Source: Torulaspora globosa (taxonomy: Eukaryota; Ascomycota; Saccharomycetes; Saccharomycetales; Saccharomycetaceae). Taken from it: a stretch of 64,000 nucleotides of DNA. Below the pieces are notes generated by a model, which had not been told where the DNA came from, ran no database searches, and saw only the letters and a program-made list of their open reading frames with translations. Positions 26,714 through 36,471 of this stretch are shown piece after piece (position 1 is the first letter of the stretch; every line of letters starts with the position of its first letter). The translations under genes and the position numbers were made by a program. The stretch covers positions 682,001 to 746,000 of the forward strand of contig NC_050733.1 of the NCBI RefSeq assembly GCF_014133895.1, written 5' to 3'.

Positions 26714-29434
26714 TTACTTCTTAGAGGCCTCTATACCTCTGAGATAATCGTGGAACTTACGGTAGGTGGGAAAATCGAACTTCGAAAAATTATTGTCCAG
26801 ATCGATGAAAACCTTAGCCGCTTGACAGCTCTTGTAGTAGTAGTTCAGATAATTACTACTATACGGATCCACCGTCGGACTAAAGAATTCTGGTTGAAGT
26901 GGACCATGCTGATTTGACCTTGGGGCTATGCCCAAGTCGCTAAAAAAAGTCGTAAACGAATTAGTAACGGTCGGGATTTCATCATCTTTGTCAGGTTGCG
27001 GCTCTGTACTATCTTCAGGAAGCGGGAACAGCCCTTTAAACAATTCATAAGCCGCCAAAGTGAAACCAAACTGCGGTGAACTTCTCAGAACGCGAGCTCC
27101 ACCACCTTTAAAGAAGCTTCGAAAACTCTCCTCTTTCATAATCGTTCGGGCGGCATGGAGGATGCCTTTATAGTGAGTTTCTCCTCTTCTGGGGTCAATT
27201 TGTAATCTCGTCTTTATGACATCGCACGGTGTGGTTAAATAGGCGGCGGGCATGCCTGCAAGGCCACCAGACAGAAGGAGTTCCCAAGTTTTCAACCTAC
27301 TTCTTTTGGAATCATTCTGAGGATCGAAATTGAACAGATCGCGCTTGATATGCGCATACGTGGGGAAATAAATGGCGGAAAATGGCACATCTCTCATCAA
27401 GCAGGCTAACACACCCTTGTATAGACCAGCAAACCCAAGTCTTTTGACAATACCCACAGCGGTTATTTGAGCTTTGGCTAAATTTTCTGTAGCGTATTCG
27501 GACCGAACCTGCAATCTGATTTTGACAACTTCCAGCGGATTGGTGAAGACAACTTGACAGGCTCCCGCAGAAGCCCCTGCCAGGATTTCAGATGGGACAG
27601 TCAACTTGTTATTTCTATCAGTCAAAGTCTTCCTCATAAGATCATTGACCGTGAGCTTAATAGCTTTTTCGGGCGCGACTCCCAAAAGCTGAGGTCCCAA
27701 ACCAGAATATAAACCTTTGATGCCCTCCTTAGAGAATATTTTCAAAAAGCAGTCTATCGAATTCTTGTACTGAGAAGTCGACCTTTGGGCCTGTAGCCTG
27801 GTCTTCACCAAATCTATTGGATAAACAGCAGTGGCGCCGATGCAACCTGCTACCGAACCGAGGGTGAAATTGTAAAGAGAGTCAAATATCGGGAAGAAAA
27901 AGTAGTTGGTGTACAATGATGCCTCCTGTATCTTGCGCAGTTCTAATTGATGCACTATGTCATTCAAATAGTTCGGATTTAGAATTTTCATGAAGTCTTC
28001 CGTTGTCAGATTTGATCCCATTGTGGCTTTATCCGTTTTACTTGAAAATAACTCGAAAAGACCGGTTGATGCCTGTGATAGTTTCTTGGAAGTGGAGTCT
28101 TGATCAAAGCTACCAGCTACTTCCTGATAGTTGGTGTTGAAGCGCTCTAGCTGGCGCTCCGATCCACTTATGCCGTGAGCATATTCGTTTTGTATGAAAT
28201 GCTCGATGCTGGTATCTTGATGGTGTAAGTTAAGCTTCTTCAATTTATTATTCATCTTTGAGTTAGCCACAATTGAGAATAATAAGTTGATCTGTGACGG
28301 AGAGAATTCCGTAATATTGTTAACCTTATTGTACTGCGTGTTCAAGACTTCCATAAAGTCCGCCTTGGTGATGACTCTTTCTCTCAAGTCCCGTTCTGTG
28401 AAGTCGTTCATTGTAGCGTTCTTTATCAGAGCCTGATTGAGTAAATCAAAGTTCTGGAACAAATAGAAAATGTCCTTGAAGACATTGAATGCAATTGAAT
28501 TATTGTTTGATTTAATGAGGTTCGTATTGGTAAGATTCAATGAATCGAACACATCGGCTGAAATTCTATGGGAGTAAAACAGCTTCAAGAGATAAACCAG
28601 CTGATTTTTGTTCAGAGTCAGACAGTTTTTCACCGGATCGATATGCGATAATCTGTCAAAGCCCACAAAGAGCTTTTCATTTTTCAAATCATTCTGCAAG
28701 ATGGTAATGAAAGAGTTTAAACTCAAATGCGGTCCATCCTTTACCCCATAAGGGAATGATTCATAAAACTTGAGAAACTTGAATTGGCTCCAATCGAGGA
28801 AAAGATTATTCCTCTTGATAAAATCGTCCTCCACGCAGCTATGTAAAAAGCCAATCGTTTCTTTGAACTGATCTACGTTCAAAAGTAACTCGTCGAAACT
28901 GAGCGCTTTACTTGCGTAGTTGATTGATTTCGTTCTCATATCGTCGGCTCCAATCAGAGATGACGATAAAAAACCGCCTCTGTAGCGGCCCTCAGATTCG
29001 ATCCTCTTGGCCTTCAGCCTTGCAACGTCAAACTTCCTGAAAAACTCGTAAAGGATAATTAAATGGAAGTTATCATTCTCCAGAAGATTATTGAAGTGGA
29101 ACCAGTCGTTTATCGTCAGGTAGCCCTTGTTATTTTCATCCAATGCGAAGAATATACAGCCGAAGGTATGAGAAGGTATTCTATTCAGATCGAAAGAATG
29201 ATCTGAGAATTTGGAATAAAGTCTTCTCGAGCTTGCAATAAGCTTAATAAAATCATCATGTCTTAAAATCAACTGGCCTCCGTTTTCCTCACGCTGTCGC
29301 GGCTCTTCCTTTCCGCCAACAAAACAATATGGGTCCTGTAACCGGCGTTGCTCGTCAGTCAGAACGCTAGCATACTTCTTGAATATTTCAACCTGTTGAA
29401 GTTTCTTCTCCCCATATGAATTGTTCTGTTCCAT
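26714..29434 (-). CDS. AGC1: Mitochondrial aspartate-glutamate carrier
   Basis: An inner-membrane antiporter for aspartate and glutamate, supporting the malate-aspartate NADH shuttle and nitrogen use. The 906 residues compare with 902 in S. cerevisiae Agc1. The long N-terminal half (about 1-510) is the EF-hand-like regulatory domain. The C-terminal part has three carrier repeats opening PIDLVKTRLQAQ, PLEVVKIRLQVR and PCDVIKTRLQID. The start ATG is at 29432-29434. It is the YPR021C orthologue. Codons are AT-richer than in the other carrier gene of this window. Confidence 0.97.
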   Translation of the reverse strand: MEQNNSYGEKKLQQVEIFKKYASVLTDEQRRLQDPYCFVGGKEEPRQREENGGQLILRHDDFIKLIASSRRLYSKFSDHSFDLNRIPSHTFGCIFFALDENNKGYLTINDWFHFNNLLENDNFHLIILYEFFRKFDVARLKAKRIESEGRYRGGFLSSSLIGADDMRTKSINYASKALSFDELLLNVDQFKETIGFLHSCVEDDFIKRNNLFLDWSQFKFLKFYESFPYGVKDGPHLSLNSFITILQNDLKNEKLFVGFDRLSHIDPVKNCLTLNKNQLVYLLKLFYSHRISADVFDSLNLTNTNLIKSNNNSIAFNVFKDIFYLFQNFDLLNQALIKNATMNDFTERDLRERVITKADFMEVLNTQYNKVNNITEFSPSQINLLFSIVANSKMNNKLKKLNLHHQDTSIEHFIQNEYAHGISGSERQLERFNTNYQEVAGSFDQDSTSKKLSQASTGLFELFSSKTDKATMGSNLTTEDFMKILNPNYLNDIVHQLELRKIQEASLYTNYFFFPIFDSLYNFTLGSVAGCIGATAVYPIDLVKTRLQAQRSTSQYKNSIDCFLKIFSKEGIKGLYSGLGPQLLGVAPEKAIKLTVNDLMRKTLTDRNNKLTVPSEILAGASAGACQVVFTNPLEVVKIRLQVRSEYATENLAKAQITAVGIVKRLGFAGLYKGVLACLMRDVPFSAIYFPTYAHIKRDLFNFDPQNDSKRSRLKTWELLLSGGLAGMPAAYLTTPCDVIKTRLQIDPRRGETHYKGILHAARTIMKEESFRSFFKGGGARVLRSSPQFGFTLAAYELFKGLFPLPEDSTEPQPDKDDEIPTVTNSFTTFFSDLGIAPRSNQHGPLQPEFFSPTVDPYSSNYLNYYYKSCQAAKVFIDLDNNFSKFDFPTYRKFHDYLRGIEASKK

Positions 29435-29755
29435 TTCTATATAGCCGGGGTTATTGTTAAGGGTCCCATTCCTGTCAAAAACTCACTATTGAACCTGTCA
29501 AATCTCACAGTAAGCTCAATGATCTGATCAGTAGTGTATATGCAGATGATTTAGTCAAGTGGAGGTTCGACTCCAGGCTTCTTAAGCTAATTGTAGTTAG
29601 ATCAAGTTTAAATGGTGACTGTCAGTTCCCCGGGAAATTTTCGCTATGCATTTTGCATAAGAGAGTAAGAACAATTATATGATATGTGTATTAAGACTTT
29701 TGCTTAGTGAGCGCTGATCCAGCGCTTGTACTTGACAATTGTACTGGTAAAATGA
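29435..29755. other. Intergenic AGC1-YPR022C with isolated B-box
   Basis: Contains GGTTCGACTCC at 29564-29574, a perfect Pol III B-box, without a complete tRNA around it. See findings. Nothing else recognised. Confidence 0.55.
29564..29574 (+). promoter_or_regulatory. Isolated B-box (TFIIIC-type) sequence
   Basis: GGTTCGACTCC matches the B-box consensus GGTTCGANTCC exactly. The flanks make a 5-bp hairpin (TGGAG/CTCCA), but I cannot fold acceptor, D or anticodon arms. It could be a tRNA relic or an ETC-like site that binds TFIIIC alone. Confidence 0.45.
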
Positions 29756-32700
29756 CTAAACCTTGTACATGCTTTCGCAGATCGGCGCTGCCTTGCCCAT
29801 TGAACGCTCGAGACAGTTGTCGAATAGCTTGGAAAACTCGCGGCCCAAGTCCCAGTAACTGTTCTCGAAGAGCTGTTTCATAAAGATCATCATTCCACAA
29901 AGATTGTTGGTGCCAGGGATGGTCTGTAGTACGAGAGCCTTGCTCAATATGTTGTTGTGGTATGATATAACGTCATCAGAGGAGTCCTCGACATTTAGTA
30001 GCCGATACATTCTTGTCAGATAGGCTTCGAAGCTCTCCTTTGGCACATAGCTTTCCTTCGCCCTCTTATTGTACAGGTTCATCGGACTGCTGGAATTCTC
30101 TAGGTCTCGCGGACTGCCGTCATTGAGAGCGGGACTAGGTTCTTTGTTGTCCCAAACATGAGCCTCGGGTCCATATAGCGAGAAGTTGTAAGACCATATT
30201 AACAGGGCCAGCAATGCCACTGTGTTGGGTCGTGTGATGCAAAAATCAGAGTTGACGTCGTAGGGCTTGGTGATCATTCCTCCGGTTTTTTTGTCGATGA
30301 ACATTTGAAACATGAATTGGTAGGCGTAAATCATGGCTACTCCACCGCTTCGAGGGTCAGATGCAAACTGGCTGATACGTTTTGAAACCAGGTTATACTC
30401 CTCATTCCCAGAGCGGACGTTCATTCTCCAAGGCGCGCCACTGTAAATGTAATAATCATATTGGTATATTCTTAGTATTACCTGAGCCATATGGTATTCA
30501 GGTATCTTGCAACCGACGTCTGAATTTATACTAAAAATGTCTGAGGCCATACCGGGGCTTTGGGCGTTTTCTTCTGGGTTGGAACCAACCTGTGAGAAAA
30601 ACGGGTCTATTAAGCAGTATTTTGTCTCTGTGCAGCTTCCCTGGATCTGATAAAGCCAGTAATCCATAGCAAAGGAGAAAACATCTTGCCACGAGATGTT
30701 TTCCTTCTCTTTTCCCAAATTACATTTGATTGTGGTGGCAAACAAATCGCCTTCATTGCTCTCCTGGCACTGGAACATGGTAGAGATGATGCCAGCTAGA
30801 AGTATTTTTTTTCCAAAGACACTATTCACCTCCCAGGATTTGAGCTCATAACTTTTTTCTTTCTTACTGGGATCGCTTGCGTTCTGCAGATTCTGAATTA
30901 TCTCACCCATCAGCTGTTTCAATGTGCAAAGAAATGTTCGACGCTCCTTTTCGAATCCTTGCTCTAGCAACACTTCATAGCTCAGATCATATGATTCCCA
31001 CACCGAGTCCGAGCAAGGTAGAGTTAACTGAATTTGATTGCAGTTGATAAATAAGTTCAAGTAACCAAATATCGCGGCATGCGTCGTGTCCATATAAAAA
31101 GCATAGAAGGCGACTCGTTTCAACATTTCAAAGTCAATCCATCGGCGATAAACTTCTTGAGGATCCTGCAAACCAGTTGGATCCTGTTCGGTTTTCAAAA
31201 TCAAGGGATGGCCACCAAACGACGGTGTTCTTCTCAGGAGCTGAAGTGTTGTGCCATGGTGTAAATATGATCTCTCATGCAGATATCTGTTAGTGCTAGT
31301 TTTTTCATAGCCTTCAAGCAACAGGAGACTTTGAATGATATAGGTCTTGGAAGGTGGTTGAAAGTCCTCATGTGAGAAGATGATCCACCTTAAAGGCGTA
31401 CAAATGACATCACTTATGGTCTCACGATAATGACCGCTCAAGAAGCTTGCACCAGCCATGATCAGAGCAAGTGTGAGAATGGGAGGCTGTTGGTCAATAT
31501 GAAACGATGGCTTATGCAGAAGTCCAAGTTGCGGGTGGAAATTACACCAAAAGGAGCGTAACGACATTCTCAAGTCATCCAAAGACACTTCGCGAAGCTC
31601 TGGAACTATCTGAATGATCTTCTCGTAGCTCTCGCTTGATAAGTTATACTTTGTAGCTGGATCCGAGTGAAAAAAGGACGGTACCATTTTCATCGAGGAA
31701 AGAACTCTCTGTTTGTAGTTTGGGGAGTTAGCGATTCTCTTCTCATTGGACGTCTGTCTTTGTAATTCCGCAATATTTGATTTCTGGACCAGTAAATTAT
31801 CCTTGACGCTGTTACGGCGTCTATCACTGAGCCGTGGATTGGCTCTAGCCATAAGATCGGAATGAGTCGGGGAGACCGAAGAGGAACTGAAGTTTCCTTC
31901 ATTCTGCGCTTGATGGTCTTGAGAAGGCACGGCGGTCTCAGATAGTTCTTGCATAAAAGTTTGCAATGGATCATTAGTTAGAAAATCGATGGAGAAAAGG
32001 TCCTGCATCTTTGTAAGACTCGCCGAAGTCGCGATTGGCTCCTGGGAACCTTGCAGTGGTCTTGCAGATGGCGAGCCTTCCGGAAAAAGAGGTCCCGGAT
32101 TTTGATAGAACTGGTTCCCTGTCGGGCTGAAGGGCTGGGTGGCTGAGGACGCGTTTCGCACATTACCAATCGGCAGCGGCTGCTCCGAGGTGCCGCCCGA
32201 ACTAGTCGGTAGTGGGGAGGAAGTCAAGGAGTTCTTGACGCTGTTAGAACTATAATTGGCCTGTTGACCTGCTGAACCGGCACCGTTCTCGAATAGCCAA
32301 TTGAAGAACTGGCTGACGTTTTGACTTCCTTCTGAGTTGTTCAAACGGCTGCCGCTTGCAGCTGTGCCATATTCCTGACTGTTCGGTCTCGTCTGACGGC
32401 CGTACTGTTGGACTGGATATGCGCCCAATTGGAGTTCTGGAGGCATTGGAACGCCCTCACCAGTCGGCAACGGTCCTGCACTCTGACCTGCAAATCCAAT
32501 CGACTGCTGAGGCAGTAAAACGGGAGGGGCCGAGCCAGCGGCGCCTGCCGTTCTTGACACAAACTCATCGCCAATGGGAACGGTATTGTTCTGAAGCCTA
32601 CTCCCCGTCTTTGTATGCCTCTTTACATGCCTCGCAAGCAAATCCTTCCTCACAAACGTCCTATTGCACACTAGCCCTGTGTTAGGAAACACATACGAGC

Positions 32701-32905
32701 ACTTAAAAATCTCTTTTGGCCAATGATTGAGCTTGTGACGGGACAGATGCTCTTGTCTGGTGAACGATTTGTCACACGCAGGATGTGGACACTTGAATCT
32801 ACCGCCTGACTCACTACTAGACATCTGCTGAACTGAATGGTTGGCTCCATGCCCGTGGACACCGTAGCCCGTCTGATGGCTAGATTCCCTCCCAAGCTCC
32901 CCCAT
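29756..32905 (-). CDS. C2H2 zinc-finger transcription factor, YPR022C-like (SDD4)
   Basis: A putative transcription regulator of 1049 residues. Two C2H2 fingers near the N terminus (about 37-95) read CPHPACDKSFTRQEHLSRHK and, with a longer spacing, CSYVFPNTGLVCNRTFVRKD followed by LLARHVKRH. A long Ser/Gln/Pro-rich linker follows. The second half is a fungal-specific transcription-factor domain (LGLLHKPSFHIDQQPPILTL, MAGASFLSGHYRETISDV). The longest frame starts at TTG; the first ATG (32903-32905) gives MGELGRESSHQ. It is the YPR022C orthologue by sequence and place between AGC1 and EAF3. Targets are not established as far as I know. Confidence 0.93.
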   Translation of the reverse strand: MGELGRESSHQTGYGVHGHGANHSVQQMSSSESGGRFKCPHPACDKSFTRQEHLSRHKLNHWPKEIFKCSYVFPNTGLVCNRTFVRKDLLARHVKRHTKTGSRLQNNTVPIGDEFVSRTAGAAGSAPPVLLPQQSIGFAGQSAGPLPTGEGVPMPPELQLGAYPVQQYGRQTRPNSQEYGTAASGSRLNNSEGSQNVSQFFNWLFENGAGSAGQQANYSSNSVKNSLTSSPLPTSSGGTSEQPLPIGNVRNASSATQPFSPTGNQFYQNPGPLFPEGSPSARPLQGSQEPIATSASLTKMQDLFSIDFLTNDPLQTFMQELSETAVPSQDHQAQNEGNFSSSSVSPTHSDLMARANPRLSDRRRNSVKDNLLVQKSNIAELQRQTSNEKRIANSPNYKQRVLSSMKMVPSFFHSDPATKYNLSSESYEKIIQIVPELREVSLDDLRMSLRSFWCNFHPQLGLLHKPSFHIDQQPPILTLALIMAGASFLSGHYRETISDVICTPLRWIIFSHEDFQPPSKTYIIQSLLLLEGYEKTSTNRYLHERSYLHHGTTLQLLRRTPSFGGHPLILKTEQDPTGLQDPQEVYRRWIDFEMLKRVAFYAFYMDTTHAAIFGYLNLFINCNQIQLTLPCSDSVWESYDLSYEVLLEQGFEKERRTFLCTLKQLMGEIIQNLQNASDPSKKEKSYELKSWEVNSVFGKKILLAGIISTMFQCQESNEGDLFATTIKCNLGKEKENISWQDVFSFAMDYWLYQIQGSCTETKYCLIDPFFSQVGSNPEENAQSPGMASDIFSINSDVGCKIPEYHMAQVILRIYQYDYYIYSGAPWRMNVRSGNEEYNLVSKRISQFASDPRSGGVAMIYAYQFMFQMFIDKKTGGMITKPYDVNSDFCITRPNTVALLALLIWSYNFSLYGPEAHVWDNKEPSPALNDGSPRDLENSSSPMNLYNKRAKESYVPKESFEAYLTRMYRLLNVEDSSDDVISYHNNILSKALVLQTIPGTNNLCGMMIFMKQLFENSYWDLGREFSKLFDNCLERSMGKAAPICESMYKV

Positions 32906-33086
32906 TCTCGGCAACGACCTGAGCCTTTTCCCGCTCTTTTGTTTCGACCTTTTACGTTGACACCTTGCAACAAGAGTTTTCTAGTAAAGGGATCTTCTTA
33001 CCAACGCTTAGGAGCATACCAAACCCAAAGGCCAGCAATCGCTCCGTAAAGAGTTCCAGCCAGTGGCACCTTGTTCGGGTAGATGG

Positions 33087-34148
33087 CTACATACCTAATG
33101 CTACGCCTTCGTACTGGCTCGAAGTATTTATATAGTAGTCCCTGCTGTTCTCGGTGTCGAACAGCTCGTCCATGTTGACGACAAGCCACTCCAGAAGCGA
33201 CTCCGTCTGCTTGACTATCAGCTGGCAGCCCTGTGCGTCCATCGTGGTCGTTGCCATCAACTCCGGCAGCACGCTCAGCAGCCTCAGCAGATGGATCGGA
33301 CCGTAGATGTCGCAGAACGCCATGTCCTTGAACTTCTGCTTCTTGAGCACCTCGTCGTACTGCAGCCTCTCCAGCCGGTACAGCAGCAGGATCGGCAGCG
33401 ATCTCTCGAAATACAGGCGCAGGCCGGCGCAGTACTCCGACAGCTGCGCCTGCGCCGCCGGAGACTCGAGTCTGTTCGCCGCGGCCTCCTCGTAGCTGTC
33501 GAGCGTCTGCTGCACCGTCATTGTCGGCGAGGGCAGCTGGCATATCTTCTTATCCTTGGTCACAAACTCCCAGTCGTCGACCAGGAGCGACTTCAGCTTC
33601 ACCGGGATGTGCAGGATTATCCTTGGAGCTGGCGGCTGCGACGCACCTTCCTGGCGTCCCAAAGCACCGTCGCCACCTCCTGCGGCGGCAGCGCCGCCGC
33701 CAGCAACGCCGTTGGCGTTGCCACCCTTCTTGCCCGCACCCTTCCCAGCCTCGGGCCTGCCTCGCCTCGACCCGGCCCCAGACGAGCTCCCGCTCGCCTT
33801 CTTCCTGCGCTGCTGCTCCTGCTGCAGCCTCTTGGCGTTCCTGGCTTCCTCCACCAGCGATCTCTTCAACGCAAGGTTCTCCTCGTTGTACTCCAGTATC
33901 CTGGCCGGTCCTATCCACTCATCCCACGTAGACTTCCACCCCTGGTAATGTACAAAGTAGCACGCCGCCCCGAGAAGCTCCCCGGGTATCCCGCTAGCTC
34001 CCTCGTCGCTCTCCTCCTCCACAACCACCACCTGGCCCTCTCTCAGCACTGACACCTTCTCGCTCTCAGGATCCCACACCCGCAGGATCTTCGCCTCGTA
34101 AAGCATCGGCCCATGGTACGCCAAGCATTTCCCGCCGATCTCAAACAT
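33087..34148 (-). CDS. EAF3: Chromodomain/MRG protein of NuA4 and Rpd3S
   Basis: Eaf3 reads H3K36 methylation for the Rpd3S deacetylase and is also a NuA4 subunit. The 353 residues begin MFEIGGKCLAYHGPMLYEAK, the chromo-barrel domain, with YFVHYQGWKSTWDEWIG. A Gly/Ala/Arg-rich linker (about 110-165) comes next, then the MRG domain (KLKSLLVDDWEFVTKDKKI to RLLSVLPELM). It ends NTSSQYEGVALGM as in S. cerevisiae. The upstream frame opens at TTG; the ATG at 34146-34148 fits the family. The gene looks strongly GC-rich, with GCG/GGC codons dominating the linker. It is the YPR023C orthologue, divergent from YCK3. Confidence 0.96.
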   Translation of the reverse strand: MFEIGGKCLAYHGPMLYEAKILRVWDPESEKVSVLREGQVVVVEEESDEGASGIPGELLGAACYFVHYQGWKSTWDEWIGPARILEYNEENLALKRSLVEEARNAKRLQQEQQRRKKASGSSSGAGSRRGRPEAGKGAGKKGGNANGVAGGGAAAAGGGDGALGRQEGASQPPAPRIILHIPVKLKSLLVDDWEFVTKDKKICQLPSPTMTVQQTLDSYEEAAANRLESPAAQAQLSEYCAGLRLYFERSLPILLLYRLERLQYDEVLKKQKFKDMAFCDIYGPIHLLRLLSVLPELMATTTMDAQGCQLIVKQTESLLEWLVVNMDELFDTENSRDYYINTSSQYEGVALGM

Positions 34149-34509
34149 CGCCAACCTCCCAACAGTCCCCAATCGCCCTGAAGACCTGCTATTCTACTGG
34201 TCTTCAACTGCTAGTTGCCTTATATATAAGTAGCTTTCGTGGTTCGTGATCTTATAGCCCTGGCTCTGAGCCCTATATATGCTTTGTGAGAAAACTTTGA
34301 CTTATAATGGCTAGAAGAGTGGTTAGAAACGGGGATTGTAGTGAATTGGAGGGCTTAGAGTCGCTGAGAACCGTGATTTTGGTTAGTGTTTGTGGGTTTT
34401 GATAGGACCTGCGGAAAATCTGTGAAAGAAGGGACCTCTGAGGTGGTATTGTTGCGTGTTGGGCGAGCGAGGTTTTATCGGGCCGATTGAATACAAATAG
34501 AGCTGGGTT
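34149..34509. other. Divergent promoter EAF3-YCK3
   Basis: CTTATATATAAG at 34219-34230 is a 12-bp palindrome containing TATATA and could act as a TATA box in both directions, about 71 bp from the EAF3 ATG. No gene seen. Confidence 0.55.
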
Positions 34510-35991
34510 ATGTCTCAACGCTCGTCTCAGCATATTGTGGGGATACATTATGCGGTAGGAGCCAAGATAGGCGAAGGATCCTTTGGAGTGATCTTTGAAG
34601 GGGAGAATATCTTGAACTGCGGTTATAACGGGGCCGACGAGGAGCATGGCGGCGAGCGAGGCGGGTGTGAGCCGGTGGCTATCAAGTTTGAGCCGCGGCG
34701 GTCGGACGCTCCGCAGCTGAGAGACGAGTTCCGGGCGTACAGGATTCTGAGTGGGTGTCGGGGCATCCCGCACGCGTACTACTTCGGACAGGAGGGGATG
34801 CATAACGTGTTGATCCTGGATCTTCTGGGGCCGTCGCTGGAGGATCTGTTCGAGTGGTGCGGCAGAAAGTTCTCGGTGAAGACGACTTGTCTTGTCGCAA
34901 AGCAGATGATCGATCGTGTGAGGACTATACACGAGCACGACCTCATCTATCGCGACATCAAGCCGGACAACTTCCTGATAGCAGAGTACCAGAGAAGCAC
35001 GGGGGAGCGGCAGCTGACCAAGTCGATCGCGGGGTCTGCAGACGGCGATCCGAACCTGATATACATGGTGGACTTTGGCATGGCAAAGCAGTACCGGGAC
35101 CCTCGCACGAAACAGCACATTCCGTACCGGGAAAGGAAATCATTGAGCGGCACAGCAAGGTATATGTCTATCAACACGCATTTTGGGCGCGAGCAGTCGC
35201 GAAGGGACGATCTAGAGTCTCTGGGACACGTCTTTTTCTACTTCCTAAGAGGTTCATTGCCCTGGCAAGGTTTGAAAGCACCGAATAACAAGCTGAAATA
35301 TGAAAAAATTGGGCTAACCAAACAGAAGATAAACCCCGACGATCTGCTGACAGAATCGATCCCTCCTCAATTCTCGGCATATTTGAAATATGCGCGATCT
35401 TTGAGATTCGACGAAGACCCCGATTACGATTACCTGGTCTCGCTCATGGACGATGTGTTGCGTCTGTTGGGCTTGCAGGACGACGGTCACTACGATTGGA
35501 TGGACTTGAATAATGGCCAAGGTTGGAACATCAAGGTCAACAAGAGAGCCAACTTACACGGTTATGGGAACGCGGGCCCAAGACATAACGAGAATGCGAA
35601 CAATGCTACAAGACCCTCGACACATGCAAACGCCAGAGCCAAAGCACAGCCCAACAACCCAAGCTCGGTTAATTTGGCCAAGCAGAAACTGAGACAGTCC
35701 AATGCCGGCTTAGGCGTAGTTCCCAACAGTCCCAACACGCTTGTCAAGCATAGAAATTATGACTCGATGGGGAGTCGTGTACTTAAACAGAGCATGGCAG
35801 CCAATGGCCCTGGTGGTTATAATGATTTTCGGATGGGCGGTCCAAAAATGGAGGACAAAAATGCAGTGTACTATCGAAGACAGCAATCGCAGCAGGTGCA
35901 AGCACAAAATAGTCAAAGATCTCAACTCGACAATGGGGACTCTGAGGAGAATAAGGGCTTTTGTGCCAGGATGTGTTGTTGCTGGTTCTGA
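34510..35991 (+). CDS. YCK3: Casein kinase 1, vacuolar Yck3 type
   Basis: A palmitoylated CK1-family kinase of the vacuole membrane that phosphorylates Vps41 and regulates HOPS-dependent fusion. The 493 residues have a kinase domain at about 12-320 with GEGSFGVIFEG, catalytic YRDIKPDNFL, and VDFGMAKQYRDP. The CK1 mark SLSGTARYMSINTHFGREQSRRDD is present in overlapping pieces. A short insertion (TGERQLTKSIAGSADGDPN) precedes the DFG loop. The C terminus is CARMCCCWF, a Cys cluster for palmitoylation as in Yck3 rather than the final CC of Yck1/2. It is YER123W by order with DSE1 and RSP5. By eye, the first half is much GC-richer than the second. Confidence 0.94.
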   Translation: MSQRSSQHIVGIHYAVGAKIGEGSFGVIFEGENILNCGYNGADEEHGGERGGCEPVAIKFEPRRSDAPQLRDEFRAYRILSGCRGIPHAYYFGQEGMHNVLILDLLGPSLEDLFEWCGRKFSVKTTCLVAKQMIDRVRTIHEHDLIYRDIKPDNFLIAEYQRSTGERQLTKSIAGSADGDPNLIYMVDFGMAKQYRDPRTKQHIPYRERKSLSGTARYMSINTHFGREQSRRDDLESLGHVFFYFLRGSLPWQGLKAPNNKLKYEKIGLTKQKINPDDLLTESIPPQFSAYLKYARSLRFDEDPDYDYLVSLMDDVLRLLGLQDDGHYDWMDLNNGQGWNIKVNKRANLHGYGNAGPRHNENANNATRPSTHANARAKAQPNNPSSVNLAKQKLRQSNAGLGVVPNSPNTLVKHRNYDSMGSRVLKQSMAANGPGGYNDFRMGGPKMEDKNAVYYRRQQSQQVQAQNSQRSQLDNGDSEENKGFCARMCCCWF

Positions 35992-36471
35992 AACAGATCG
36001 ATATTCGCATATCACTTTATGCTAGTTTCTTCATCCCATTACGCGTTGATCGCGGGCGCTGTGCGCAATAATTGGAAAGGAAACTGTCATCAGAGGCCAG
36101 CGCATTTATCACTTGGCTTTTCTCGGCCCTGATGGAGAATTCCTCGTCGATCTGCTTTTCGTGGGGTTTGTCTTACTACTAGATCTGCATAAACCATGAA
36201 ATGTATTATATCGCAGTAAAGTTGCTACATACTGCCTTTGAGTGCGGTCGCATCACAGTGGGAAGCGTTTCGCATTTCTTTCATTATATTCGGATACGCC
36301 AGGAGGAGTTCGATACAAGCGCATTCGATATGTTCCTCCCGCATTGCTTTCCTGTGAGAACCGGTACATCAAACAGATAAAATTCATTTTTAACCTTTCC
36401 TATATATCGATACATTAAAACGCCGTCCAACCATTCATCGAAAAATCACTTACGCATAACGCACGTATCAA
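35992..36471. other. Convergent intergenic YCK3-DSE1
   Basis: A 480-bp 3' flank of both genes. No gene, RNA or repeat recognised. Confidence 0.6.

Noticed and set aside
32998..33086. Open frame after the EAF3 stop encoding a hydrophobic stretch (AGTLYGAIAGLWVWYAP)
   Set aside because: No ATG or splice acceptor gives it a start, EAF3 already ends at its conserved C terminus, and I know no matching small protein.
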